From: CAWAYH01 sp963786195
GTDB lineage: Bacteria; Acidobacteriota; Vicinamibacteria; Vicinamibacterales; 2-12-FULL-66-21
DNA length: 64,000 nucleotides
Direction: 5' to 3'
Assembly: GCA_963786195.1 (NCBI GenBank)
Contig: CAWAYH010000010.1
Location: forward strand, 124,001 to 188,000
Part shown: in pieces, positions 56,393-64,000 of the stretch
Position numbering within the stretch: the first letter of the stretch is position 1
Layout: each line of letters starts with the position of its first letter
Program-made: the position numbers and the translations under genes
Notes under the pieces: model-generated
What the model was told of the DNA's origin: nothing
Seen by the model: only the letters and a program-made list of their open reading frames with translations
The model's database searches: none

Positions 56393-57811
56393 TCAGGCGC
56401 TCTGGAACGCCCGCGCGCGGAACAGGAAGTCGACGATGTTGCCTTCGTGCGGCTGGAGCCAGTTGAGCTGAATCGTCGGGACGGGACCGAGGTTCAGCCG
56501 GTCGATGTGGACCGCGTCGAGCAGCAGACGTCGGAGCTCCGGCTTCTCGGTGATGGCCGTGCACACGAGCGTGGGCCCCATCGCCTCCACCACGTTCGCC
56601 TCGGGACATTCGACGACGCTCACGAACGGGAACATGTATTCCTGCTTCGCGATTGGCGCGTCCGGTGACGAGCAGTGCACGACGGTCGGCAGCAGGTAGT
56701 CGGCGCGGCCGTCTTTGACGATGCGCGGTCCCTCGCGGTGTTTCGCGGTGACGTCGGTGACGCCGGGGACCTTGACCTCTCCGTCGATCGCGCGCGCGAT
56801 GGCGTCGGCAATGCCGGGAACCGTGAAGGCTGCGAGGCTGGCCTCGGGATGATCCGGCGCGAGCGGCCGGACGGCGGCCATGCGCCTGGCCAGCGCGTCC
56901 GCAATCTCGCGTGTGTGACGGCTCGCCCAGATGCCCGAGCAGTTGATGCACCCGCGGCCGCTGTTGGCAAAGACGCTGTCGAACATCAGATCGAGATACT
57001 TCTCCCAGTTGTCGACCTCGTCGTCTCCCAGCACGATCTTCGAGAAGCCGGGGCCGTGCGCCTGGACCCGCGCATTCCCGCGATAACGATCGACCGTGGC
57101 GGTGCCGCCGAAGATCAGGCTTCGGTCGCAGTGCTCGAGCACGGCCGCGCCCACGTCGCCTTCTCCGGGGTAGATCGAGATCGCCTCGCGCGGGATACCG
57201 GCCTGGAAGAACGCCTCCGCCATGCGGTACGGCGTCCACGGCTCCTGCGGGCCCGGCTTCAGGACGAGACCGATCTGCATCGGGATGATCGGCAGCCACA
57301 GCGTATGCACGCCCGGCGAGTTGGACGGTAGCACGAGACCCATCACGGGCGTCTGCGCCTGGAAGCTGATGGGAACGCCGCGCTCCTCGCCGAAGCCGGA
57401 CGACAGCACGTCGAACGACAGCCCTCGGGTGAGCGATGTGAGGATGTGCCGCATCTCGGCCAGCACGAACCCGTTCTTCTTCATGTTCGCGCGGCACATC
57501 CGCTCGGGCAGCCCGGTGCTGGCCGACTGCGCCCGCGCGAACTCGTCCGGGCTCTGCACACCGTCACCTATCGGGAGCGTGGCGTTCATGTACAGCTCGC
57601 CGGCGGCGCCGACCCGGGCAATCAGATCGTCGATGGGGATCTCGCGGAGCACCTCACGCGCGCGGTGCGCCTTGCGCATGTCGCGCCCGATCAGTCCGCC
57701 GTTGGCGCGGCTGACCCTGGCAATCGGCTCCCCGGTCGAGAAATGGACGACGTCGTCGACGTCCATACTCGAGTAGGGCTGGCCCCAACGGAGAATCGGA
57801 ATCTGCAGCAT
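56393..57811 (-). CDS. LuxC-like aldehyde dehydrogenase family acyl reductase
   Basis: 472-residue aldehyde dehydrogenase-fold enzyme. It has the NAD(P) site segments LVLPSNSPGVHTLW and LKPGPQEPWTP (Lys185) and the catalytic cysteine region SGRGCINCSG (Cys288, with a second Cys291). The usual ELGGK general-base motif is replaced by PGFSKIVLGDD, as in acyl reductases of the LuxC class, so a thioester-forming acyl reductase is likelier than an oxidising aldehyde dehydrogenase. It would reduce the activated acid supplied by the adenylating enzyme encoded upstream on the same strand. No luciferase gene is near. 222 bp of repeats separate it from that gene. Confidence 0.82.
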   Translation of the reverse strand: MLQIPILRWGQPYSSMDVDDVVHFSTGEPIARVSRANGGLIGRDMRKAHRAREVLREIPIDDLIARVGAAGELYMNATLPIGDGVQSPDEFARAQSASTGLPERMCRANMKKNGFVLAEMRHILTSLTRGLSFDVLSSGFGEERGVPISFQAQTPVMGLVLPSNSPGVHTLWLPIIPMQIGLVLKPGPQEPWTPYRMAEAFFQAGIPREAISIYPGEGDVGAAVLEHCDRSLIFGGTATVDRYRGNARVQAHGPGFSKIVLGDDEVDNWEKYLDLMFDSVFANSGRGCINCSGIWASRHTREIADALARRMAAVRPLAPDHPEASLAAFTVPGIADAIARAIDGEVKVPGVTDVTAKHREGPRIVKDGRADYLLPTVVHCSSPDAPIAKQEYMFPFVSVVECPEANVVEAMGPTLVCTAITEKPELRRLLLDAVHIDRLNLGPVPTIQLNWLQPHEGNIVDFLFRARAFQSA

Positions 57812-57850
57812 GTACCCGTGATCCTACATGGCTAATCGGTGAAAGGAGAA

Positions 57851-58026
57851 CGGTGCAGGTGCACGGTGCACCGTGCTCGGTGCGGTACTGTGCACGGTGC
57901 GGTCTTTGGCTCTTAGCAGCACCCTCAGCACCTTCAGCACCTTCAGCACCTCAGCACCCTCAGCACCTCAGCACCCTGCACCTGCACAGCACGGCACCGT
58001 GCACTGTGCACTGTGCACATGCACCG
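57851..58026. repeat. CAGCACCTT array framed by GTGCACGGTGC inverted arms
   Basis: The gap between the two acyl-reduction genes is nearly all repeat. Left: GGTGCA/GTGCACGGTGC-rich arm at 57851-57901. Middle: about seven units of CAGCACC with CT, TT or T between (57915-57977), the reverse complement of the 9516-9560 unit. Right: CCGTGCACTGTGCAC-rich arm at 57976-58026, roughly complementary to the left. The two arms could form a large imperfect hairpin. Confidence 0.8.
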
Positions 58027-58033
58027 TTCAGCG

Positions 58034-59143
58034 TCAGTAGACGCCGACAGTCGTTGTCGCGGCCAGCCCTCGGAAGGGACGCACGCCGCTGACGCCGTCC
58101 CACGGATAGCGTTCGTAGGGCGGCTCGCGTTCGCCTTCGTCGCGCTCCAGGAAGCCCGGCATGAAGAACTCTTTCGTCAGCGTCGTCAGCCTGACTCGTC
58201 CGGTCTGTCCGTACTCGACGAGCCTGGACGGATCGTCGAGGTCGACGACCTCGATGACGGCGCGGGGCTGCGGCGCGTAGTACGTGATCTTGTAGTTGTT
58301 GTGCGGTCCCGAGGGACTGCTCGCGGCAAGCCCCATCAGCGTGTTGCCGTAGGTCGGCGTCATGTACGCGCCGTCGAGCAGCTCTTCGTGGGCGAACCGG
58401 TTCCACTGCGGCGTGAACTCCGTCCCGCCTGAAAAAATGCCGGTGATGCCGGCCTTACGGATGCTGGAACCCATGGACTCGAGCCGCAGCGCCAGCGCCT
58501 CGAGCAGCTTCGGCGTCGTGAACAGGCAGCGAATGTCGTGGCCCGCCTGCAGAAGCGTGATCGCCTGATCGATGACGTGATCCTTGTACGCCTGCAGGTG
58601 CTCGGACCACCCTTTCTTGATGAGCTTGATGACCCAGCGCGGATCGAGGTCCACCATGAAACAGATGCCGCCGCGGTACTGGGCGAGATGTTCGATCGCG
58701 AGCCGCAGGCGGCGCGGGCCGGATGGGCCGACCTCCAGCCAGTTCGATCCCATCGGGAACTTGTCCGGCGGCAGCGTCTCGCTGAACTTCGAATAGTCGA
58801 TGCGGAAGTCGTCGATGTTGATCCGCGACTTCGGGATGCCGGTGCTGCCGCCCGTCTCGAACACGAACACGGGCTTGTCGGCGCAGGCCTTCGGGACCCA
58901 GCGCCGCACGGGGCCGCCGCGCAGCCACTCGTCCTCGAACGGACCGAATCGGCTCAGATCCGAGAAGCTGTTGATGTCCTTCAGCGGATCGAAATCGAAC
59001 TGCTTCGCGCGTTCCAGCCAGAACGGACAGCCCGTTGCCGGATCGAAGTGCCACCTGACGATCTCGCGGACGTGAGCGTCGAGGCTCGCCCGCGCCGCGT
59101 GCACAGCCGAAGAGTCGACCTGTCCGGCGCTGGTTTCAAGCAT
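58034..59143 (-). CDS. AMP-forming (ANL/LuxE-like) carboxylate-activating enzyme
   Basis: 369-residue member of the adenylating superfamily, related to phenylacetate-CoA ligases and LuxE acyl-protein synthetases. It has the P-loop FETGGSTGIPKSR (A3), FSGGTEFTPQWNR, and the A5-like TPTYGNTLMGLAAS; the usual C-terminal flap is short. It should activate a carboxylic acid as acyl-AMP and pass it to a thiol. The next gene downstream is the LuxC-like reductase, so the pair can reduce an acid to an aldehyde with ATP and NAD(P)H (inference). The start at 59143 is chosen over the longer frame because it begins at the recognised domain. Confidence 0.8.
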   Translation of the reverse strand: MLETSAGQVDSSAVHAARASLDAHVREIVRWHFDPATGCPFWLERAKQFDFDPLKDINSFSDLSRFGPFEDEWLRGGPVRRWVPKACADKPVFVFETGGSTGIPKSRINIDDFRIDYSKFSETLPPDKFPMGSNWLEVGPSGPRRLRLAIEHLAQYRGGICFMVDLDPRWVIKLIKKGWSEHLQAYKDHVIDQAITLLQAGHDIRCLFTTPKLLEALALRLESMGSSIRKAGITGIFSGGTEFTPQWNRFAHEELLDGAYMTPTYGNTLMGLAASSPSGPHNNYKITYYAPQPRAVIEVVDLDDPSRLVEYGQTGRVRLTTLTKEFFMPGFLERDEGEREPPYERYPWDGVSGVRPFRGLAATTTVGVY

Positions 59144-59157
59144 GGTCCAGGATCTTA

Positions 59158-60822
59158 TCAAAGCGTTCCGGGGCGGCGGTGTCTCCGGGACAGATCCCTC
59201 AGGAAGCCGGCCCGTTCGACCGCGAGAGGCTCGGTCGTCAGGTCCTCGACCGGCCACGGCAGCCGCCACGTCCAGTTCTGTTCCCCCACGGACGCCGGCG
59301 TGTTGATGCGGTCGCGCCAACCGAAGACGTCCTGCATGGGCAGGATCAACAGCTCGGAGGCGGCGCCGTAGAGCGCGTCGAGCAGGGCGTTGTTCGTCCG
59401 ATCGGAGTAGTCATCCTCGGGCCGGCATCCGGCGCTGGCGAGCGCCGCGAGGTCGAGCAGCGCGCGACGGTCCGGCAGCGTCGCGTCATCCCACCAGGCG
59501 GCAAGCGTCTCGGTGTCGTGCGTGCCGCTGGTGGCGACCGACCGCGTCGGATACGCGCTCGGATCGCGGAACGGATGTCCGTCCACGTTCCAGTAGCGTT
59601 CCCAGCGCAGGACCTTCATGCCGGGAATGCCAAGCCTGGCCAGCGAGTCACGCACGAAGTCCGGCACCGTGCCGAGATCCTCCGCGAGGATGCGCGCGCC
59701 GCTGCCGCTCAGCACCCCGAGCACCTGCTCGCCGAGCGCGAGCTGGAGCGGCGGGTCCGGCGGCACGAAGGCGCTCGAGCCGTCGGGCCGGCGGACGAAC
59801 ATGCGGTAGAAGCCCACGAGGTGATCGATCCGGAAACCATCGTAGAGCTCGGCGCAGCGCCTGGCCCGATCGCGGAGCCATTTGTATTTGTTGGCCGCGA
59901 GCACGTCCCAGCGATAGGCGGGCAGCCCCCAGTCCTGTCCGGTGGCTGAAAACGCATCCGGCGGAACGCCCACCGACGCGTCGACGTCGAACTCGTCCTC
60001 TCTCGCCCAGACATCCGCGCTCTGCAGGCTGACCATGTACGGGAAATCGCCCAGCACTGCGGTCGGGGCGATCTTGCGCCGGACCAGCTCCCACTGCTCT
60101 GCTGCGATCCACTGGTAGTACTTGTAGCGAAGCACGGCTTTCTGCAGCGAGGCGCTCGCCTGCAACCGATCGGACGCGCGCTGCTCGCGGCTCCACTCTC
60201 GCCAATCCGCTCCGCCATTCTCATCATGCATGGCGCGAAAGAGGGCGTACGCGTCCAGCCACCACGCCGCCGCGCGATCGAAGCTGCGAAACGCCCTGGC
60301 CCGCAACGAGGTCGTGCCGGCGCGGTTCATCATCGCGTCGACGAACTGATCGAACGCCCGCCCGAGCGCGGCATGCTTGAGCGCGCGCACCGCCTCGTAG
60401 TCGACGATCGGCGATCGCCGTGCCGCATCGAGACGCTTCCGATCCGCGGCGTCGAGCGAGGCTTCTCCGCCGATCGCCGCCAGCTCGGGCACCTCGTCCA
60501 GCGAGATGAAGATCGGATCGATGGCCATCGCGCTGAGCGCCGAGTACGGCGAGCTCTGGCCGTCCTGCATCTCGTTGACCGGCAGCAGCTGCACGAAGCT
60601 CAGGCCCGCTGCCTGGAGCCATTCGGCGAGGTGGATCAGATCGGGGATCTCGCCAATGCCCCAGCTCCGTCGCGAAGGAATAGAGAAGAGTGGCACGGCG
60701 ATGCCGGCGTGACGTCCTGACACGAGCCGGCGATCGCCCTCGGACCCGCCGGCGTCTCCCCGCCGCGCGCGCCGGGGTCCGTGCGATCCGCGTCCCGTCT
60801 GTCGTGAGTCGCGTTCAGTCAT
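59158..60822 (-). CDS. malQ: 4-alpha-glucanotransferase
   Basis: 554-residue GH77 enzyme (amylomaltase), cytosolic; it transfers maltosyl units for maltodextrin and glycogen use. Catalytic motifs: YDGFRIDHLVGFYRM (nucleophile Asp), RILAEDLGTVP (acid/base Glu) and ATSGTHDTETLAAWW (stabilising Asp). Earlier stretches are FSIPSRRSWGIGEIPDL and LLPVNEMQDGQSSPYSALSA. The start ATG 60822 overlaps the stop of the aminotransferase by 8 bp, and the adenylating-enzyme gene follows 14 bp later, so the four genes are probably one transcript though their functions are not clearly linked. Confidence 0.92.
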   Translation of the reverse strand: MTERDSRQTGRGSHGPRRARRGDAGGSEGDRRLVSGRHAGIAVPLFSIPSRRSWGIGEIPDLIHLAEWLQAAGLSFVQLLPVNEMQDGQSSPYSALSAMAIDPIFISLDEVPELAAIGGEASLDAADRKRLDAARRSPIVDYEAVRALKHAALGRAFDQFVDAMMNRAGTTSLRARAFRSFDRAAAWWLDAYALFRAMHDENGGADWREWSREQRASDRLQASASLQKAVLRYKYYQWIAAEQWELVRRKIAPTAVLGDFPYMVSLQSADVWAREDEFDVDASVGVPPDAFSATGQDWGLPAYRWDVLAANKYKWLRDRARRCAELYDGFRIDHLVGFYRMFVRRPDGSSAFVPPDPPLQLALGEQVLGVLSGSGARILAEDLGTVPDFVRDSLARLGIPGMKVLRWERYWNVDGHPFRDPSAYPTRSVATSGTHDTETLAAWWDDATLPDRRALLDLAALASAGCRPEDDYSDRTNNALLDALYGAASELLILPMQDVFGWRDRINTPASVGEQNWTWRLPWPVEDLTTEPLAVERAGFLRDLSRRHRRPGTL

Positions 60823-61993
60823 GCACCCGATCCAGCAGCCGCCGCACGCCTTCCGCAAAAATCTGCGCCTCGGGAAGCAGGCTGACAACGAGGAACGCCT
60901 CGTGCGCGAAATCGAAAAAGAACCCCGGATGCACGATCACGTCGTCGCGATCGATCAGATCGATCACGAGATCCTCCTCGGAGCGCGTGGACGGCACGCG
61001 GATGACGGCGGACCAGCCGGCCTCCGCATCGAGCACTTCCACCGCAGGACATCCGCCTGCCGCGGCCGCGAGCGCGCGATAGTTCCCCCGGATCCGCTCC
61101 AGAATTCTCTCGCGAACCCGCGAGCCGGATTCAATCAGCGAGGCGGCCGCCACCTGGACGGGCGTCGCGACAGAGAGATACGCGTCGCAGATGACTTCGA
61201 GACGATCGAGGGCTTCGCGCACGACAGGCTCTGGTCCGTCAACCGCGATCCAGCCAAGCTTCAGCTGCGGAAGACCGGCGGACTTCGACAGGCCGCCAAG
61301 TCGGAACGTGAGTGCTGGTTCGGCCCCCGGCCTCTGGCCCCTGCCCCCCGGCAGGCCCCCGGACCCTGTCAGCCGGTAGTCGGCGAACACCTCGTCGACG
61401 ATCAGCGCCGAGTCACGCTGGGCGCATCGCGTCACCAGCGCGCCATGCTCGGCATCCGACAGCTCCGATCCGGTCGGATTGTTCGGGCTGACGGCGAGCA
61501 CCGCGCGCACCGTGCTCGTCCAGCCGCGATCGAGCTGATCGACATCCAGCTCCCATCGCCCGTGGTACTCGAGCCGGTAAGGGATCGATTGCACACCGTC
61601 GAGTCGAGTCAGGTGATCGAAGAGCGGATAGCTCGGCACCGGGACCATCACGTGATCACCGCTCGACGAGCACATGAGCTTGAACAGCAGGCTGTAGGCC
61701 TCGCTGGTGCTTGCTGTGAGGACGATGCGCTCCGCGTCGACCTCGAGACCACGACGTGCGTACTCGAGGGCGACGGCGCGGCGCGCGTCCAGGAGACCAA
61801 ATGGTTCGGGCTGGTAGCGCAGCGCCGCGGGCGACGCCAGCAGCTGAAGCGTCGCCGGTTCGTATGCGATCCCCACCTCTGTCGGGTTGCTGATCGTCAG
61901 GTCGATGAGCGGACGTCCCGCGGCGCGCGCGCGGCGCACGGCGTGCGTCACCCGGTTGACCTCGAGGCTTCGTGGGACACGGTCCGAGAACAT
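60815..61993 (-). CDS. PLP-dependent class I/II aminotransferase
   Basis: 392-residue fold-type I aminotransferase, cytosolic. It has the N-terminal IDLTISNPTEVG, the NNPTGSELS motif, VDEVFADYRL and the PLP-lysine in GGLSKSAGLPQLKLGW, with an arginine near the C-terminus in the usual place. This is of the alanine/aspartate-type (class I) group, but its substrate cannot be told from sequence. The start at 61993 begins the conserved region. Its 3' end overlaps malQ. It is divergent from the DinB gene. Confidence 0.85.
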   Translation of the reverse strand: MFSDRVPRSLEVNRVTHAVRRARAAGRPLIDLTISNPTEVGIAYEPATLQLLASPAALRYQPEPFGLLDARRAVALEYARRGLEVDAERIVLTASTSEAYSLLFKLMCSSSGDHVMVPVPSYPLFDHLTRLDGVQSIPYRLEYHGRWELDVDQLDRGWTSTVRAVLAVSPNNPTGSELSDAEHGALVTRCAQRDSALIVDEVFADYRLTGSGGLPGGRGQRPGAEPALTFRLGGLSKSAGLPQLKLGWIAVDGPEPVVREALDRLEVICDAYLSVATPVQVAAASLIESGSRVRERILERIRGNYRALAAAAGGCPAVEVLDAEAGWSAVIRVPSTRSEEDLVIDLIDRDDVIVHPGFFFDFAHEAFLVVSLLPEAQIFAEGVRRLLDRVHD

Positions 61994-62007
61994 TCCGATT
62001 GATAGAC

Positions 62008-62013
62008 TATAAC
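62008..62013 (+). promoter_or_regulatory. -10 element for the DinB gene (divergent promoter)
   Basis: TATAAC, 17 bases before the ATG at 62031, giving a start near 62020. The minus strand of the same 37-bp gap reads TATAGT at 62006-62011 before the aminotransferase start at 61993, so the promoters overlap. Confidence 0.4.
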
Positions 62014-62030
62014 GAGGCCGCGAGCAGCCC

Positions 62031-62534
62031 ATGTCCCTCAGCCTGACCTTCGACGAGCTCCTGAAGTACACGAGCGAAGAACGCGACAGATGGCGCGGCT
62101 GGCTGATCGCGCATGCTGACGCGCTGCACGCCTCGGTTCACCCGCATGACGGCGGGCGGTTCGCGACGGTCGGCAAGCTCGTGGACCACATCTTTCTCGT
62201 GGAGCGGCGGTACGTTCAGTGGCTGTCCGGCGAGCCGGTCTCGGAGTCCACGGGGCTGAGCGCGAACAACGTCGAGCCGCTGTTCGACTATGGCGCCTCG
62301 GTGCGCCGCGAGCTGGAGCAGTTCGCCAGCGTCGTGGACGAGAGCGACGACGGCGACGAGGTGCGGACGCTGGCGTTTCGGGACGAGCAGTGGACTCTGA
62401 CGCCGCGCAAGGCGCTCTTCAACATCCTGGTGCACGAAATCCGGCACTGGGCGCAGGTGGCTCTGGCGGTTCGCCGCGCAGGGTTTTCGCCGCCCGGGAA
62501 TCACGATTTGATCGACAGCCGGGCTTTGCGCTAG
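62031..62534 (+). CDS. DinB family protein
   Basis: 167-residue cytosolic four-helix protein with metal-site histidines at VDHIFLVERR (His ~46) and HEIRHWAQVALAVRRAG near the C-terminus, the DinB pattern. Unlike the exported DinB protein at 19490 it has no signal peptide. Such proteins act in bacillithiol/mycothiol-type chemistry or are of unknown role; nothing here decides. Divergent from the aminotransferase. It is followed by a double hairpin. Confidence 0.85.
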   Translation: MSLSLTFDELLKYTSEERDRWRGWLIAHADALHASVHPHDGGRFATVGKLVDHIFLVERRYVQWLSGEPVSESTGLSANNVEPLFDYGASVRRELEQFASVVDESDDGDEVRTLAFRDEQWTLTPRKALFNILVHEIRHWAQVALAVRRAGFSPPGNHDLIDSRALR

Positions 62535-62544
62535 CTCTGTCGAT

Positions 62545-62600
62545 GTAGTGTCCGGCTTCAGCCGGACTTTCTATGGTCCGCCTGAAGGCGGACTCTACTA
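62545..62600. repeat. REP-like twin hairpin (terminator candidate)
   Basis: GTCCGGCT-TC-AGCCGGAC (62550-62567) and GTCCGCCT-GA-AGGCGGAC (62576-62593) are two perfect 8-bp palindromic stems, separated by 8 bases. They are framed by the complementary arms GTAGT and ACTAC. It lies in the convergent gap between the DinB gene and the GH42-like gene, and has the form of a bacterial REP element. Confidence 0.75.
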
Positions 62601-64000
62601 CCGCACCGACTTCCTGATCATCAGCACCAGCGCGTCGCGCGGTCGAAACCAGTAGCTGTAGGTCGGCCCGTTCGGACCTGCCACGAAATTCACGGCCGAC
62701 CCGGTCTCCATGTTCTGCCAGATCGCCTCCTGCGTATCCGGCGCAAACGTCATCGTCACCTTCTGCGATCGGTCCGAGTGATTCAAGCCGATGATCATGA
62801 TGACGTTCGACGACTCGAGAAACCGGGTCTCGACAGGGCCGTCGGCGCCGGCGATTCGCACGTCGGGAGTCACGCCCGCCCGCGCGGCGCGCTCGAGATA
62901 ACTCGCGAGGTTCTTCACCAGACTGGTGCGGTCGTCGTCGCCGTCGATGACCGTGCCGCCGGCGCGGGCGTAAGCCTGGAGCGCGGCGGACGCTGGCGGC
63001 GGCAGCAGCCGGGCGGACGCCACGTAGATGGCCCGGTAGTTCGCCGCGTCGCCGCTGGCGACGTCGTCGGGATGAATGAAGTCGGCGGAAATGTTGTGCA
63101 CGAACAACTCATTGTAAAAACCGATGACCGAGTCCCTCAGCCCGCCGCTGTCGCCAATACCGAGCACGAGCGGGTTGAAGACGATCGCGATTTTCGAGGG
63201 CCGGGGCCGCAGCGGGGCGAAGAGCGCCGGATTGCGCGTGACGACGGTCGCAAACGTGGTGGCCGGGCTGCGTGCGGTCACGCTGCCGGAGTAGCTGATG
63301 GCGCGCGCGCCGCGTGCGATCGCGCTCCAGCTCCGAAGACGGACGCCCTCGGCATCCGGTGTTGATTCGGCCCGGGTGCCGGCAGGCATGTCGACAGGCA
63401 GCTCAGCCCACCAGCCTCTCTCGCCGCTTGCTGAGCGCTGAACGTCGAGCGCGAGCGCCAGGTCGGCAGGACGCGCGGACGGGACACGCGGGGAGACCGT
63501 GGTGCCGTAGAAGTCCACCACCGTGCGCATGAGCCACTCGTCGGCATCGACGGACCACGATGCGGGATCGCTGATGAGCCAGGGGAGAGATGAATGGCTC
63601 GCTACGAAACGGGCGCCGCGTGGCGCCGCGGCGTCAGCGAGCATCTTCAGGTCGTCTCGCAGCGTGAGCGCCAGGAAGGCCGCGCGGTCGGCATCAGTTC
63701 TCGGAGGATTCGCAGCCGGGCCGTACTTCCTGGCCAGCCAGTCGACGAACCGCCGCTGCGTGAACTGGCATTCGCAGAAGCCAACGTGAGGTTCGCTGCC
63801 GACGTCAACGGCGTAAAAGGCGCCTGCGCTCGACGCCCGGGCGCTGACGGCGCCGATCAAGGACAACGTGTCCGCGCGAACTCCCGGGTGATCCAGGCAG
63901 AATCGCGGCGCGGGTGAAGCAGGTTTCGCGTCTTTCAGCACGACCCGGCCGTCGGCGTACCGGGCCCCGAGCCAGCCGGGCGCGGAGGCCGTATCGATTT
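62598..64000 (-). CDS. GH42-type beta-galactosidase-like protein (5' end beyond window)
   Basis: The last ~467 residues of a larger glycosidase; the frame is open to the window edge. It contains the GH42-like stretch VGSEPHVGFCECQFTQRRFVDWLARKYG, where Glu of GSEPH fits the acid/base position and two cysteines match the Cys-rich metal site, then WWAELPVDMPAGTR, with a candidate nucleophile Glu. The trimerisation-type domain follows (IAIVFNPLV, GFYNELFVHNISADFIHPDD) and the C-terminal beta domain ends ALVLMIRKSVR. It likely releases galactose or a similar sugar. The N-terminal barrel part is missing. Confidence 0.65.
   Translation of the reverse strand, partial: IDTASAPGWLGARYADGRVVLKDAKPASPAPRFCLDHPGVRADTLSLIGAVSARASSAGAFYAVDVGSEPHVGFCECQFTQRRFVDWLARKYGPAANPPRTDADRAAFLALTLRDDLKMLADAAAPRGARFVASHSSLPWLISDPASWSVDADEWLMRTVVDFYGTTVSPRVPSARPADLALALDVQRSASGERGWWAELPVDMPAGTRAESTPDAEGVRLRSWSAIARGARAISYSGSVTARSPATTFATVVTRNPALFAPLRPRPSKIAIVFNPLVLGIGDSGGLRDSVIGFYNELFVHNISADFIHPDDVASGDAANYRAIYVASARLLPPPASAALQAYARAGGTVIDGDDDRTSLVKNLASYLERAARAGVTPDVRIAGADGPVETRFLESSNVIMIIGLNHSDRSQKVTMTFAPDTQEAIWQNMETGSAVNFVAGPNGPTYSYWFRPRDALVLMIRKSVR

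Noticed and set aside
1..64000. tRNA, rRNA, insertion sequences, prophage or integrase genes
   Set aside because: None could be recognised by eye; a covariance-model search could still find a small RNA.

Overview
This is a GC-rich, gene-dense chromosomal stretch that looks like an Acidobacteriota genome, most likely a Vicinamibacteria (subdivision 6)-type soil organism. That placement is inferred from gene content: a VWFA-related protein of the kind described as acidobacterial, seven secreted PQQ-like beta-propeller proteins, a carboxypeptidase-regulatory-domain protein, DinB proteins, secreted M20/M28/M23 peptidases and TonB-type proteins. No rRNA, tRNA, CRISPR array, prophage or insertion sequence was recognised.

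Layout. 1-461: end of a short-chain dehydrogenase. 0.65-5.2 kb: TonB-like protein, FxLYD-like membrane protein, VWA protein, ZIP metal transporter and a BON protein, with two sigma-54-like promoters. 5.1-12 kb: lipoprotein, polA (one frameshift), DUF2071 protein, a helical secreted protein, pcnB. 11.9-14.5 kb: OmpR-type response regulator, a histidine kinase with almost no sensor domain, and a delta-9-type desaturase with 11-bp-spaced direct repeats upstream, a candidate membrane-state regulon. 14.5-18.2 kb: serC, serA and a DUF1015 gene carrying a DGHHR motif. 18.2-27 kb: M23 peptidase, DinB, TonB-C-like protein, a PEGA pseudokinase and two convergent M28 peptidases. 26.9-37 kb: TonB-dependent receptor, four PQQ-like propellers, MmcQ/YjbR and a serine hydrolase. 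37-44.4 kb: conserved hypothetical, M20 peptidase, MFS transporter, iron-type alcohol dehydrogenase, sodium:solute symporter with DUF3311 partner, small membrane protein. 44.4-51 kb: three more PQQ-like propellers, a regulatory-domain protein and an FMN reductase. 51-56.4 kb: glycosyltransferase, ABC ATPase and a very large ABC permease in one overlapping operon. 56.4-62 kb: aminotransferase, malQ, a LuxE-like adenylating enzyme and a LuxC-like aldehyde dehydrogenase. 62-64 kb: DinB and a GH42-type glycosidase cut by the window edge.

Two window-wide patterns stand out. First, more than a dozen recognisable genes, including essential polA, are broken by one or many frameshifts, concentrated at 22.8-25.3, 32.2-36.9 and 52-55 kb; residual assembly errors are the simplest reading, so joined coordinates are given. 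Second, many intergenic gaps carry short-period tandem repeats or hairpins, and the same unit recurs at distant loci (TCGGTTG, TCCGTGTTG, CAGCACCTT, TCACTTCAGCATTC).

Functionally the window mixes housekeeping (DNA replication/repair, RNA processing, serine synthesis, glucan metabolism) with a large secreted and cell-envelope repertoire (propellers, peptidases, TonB uptake), which fits a heterotroph living on polymers.
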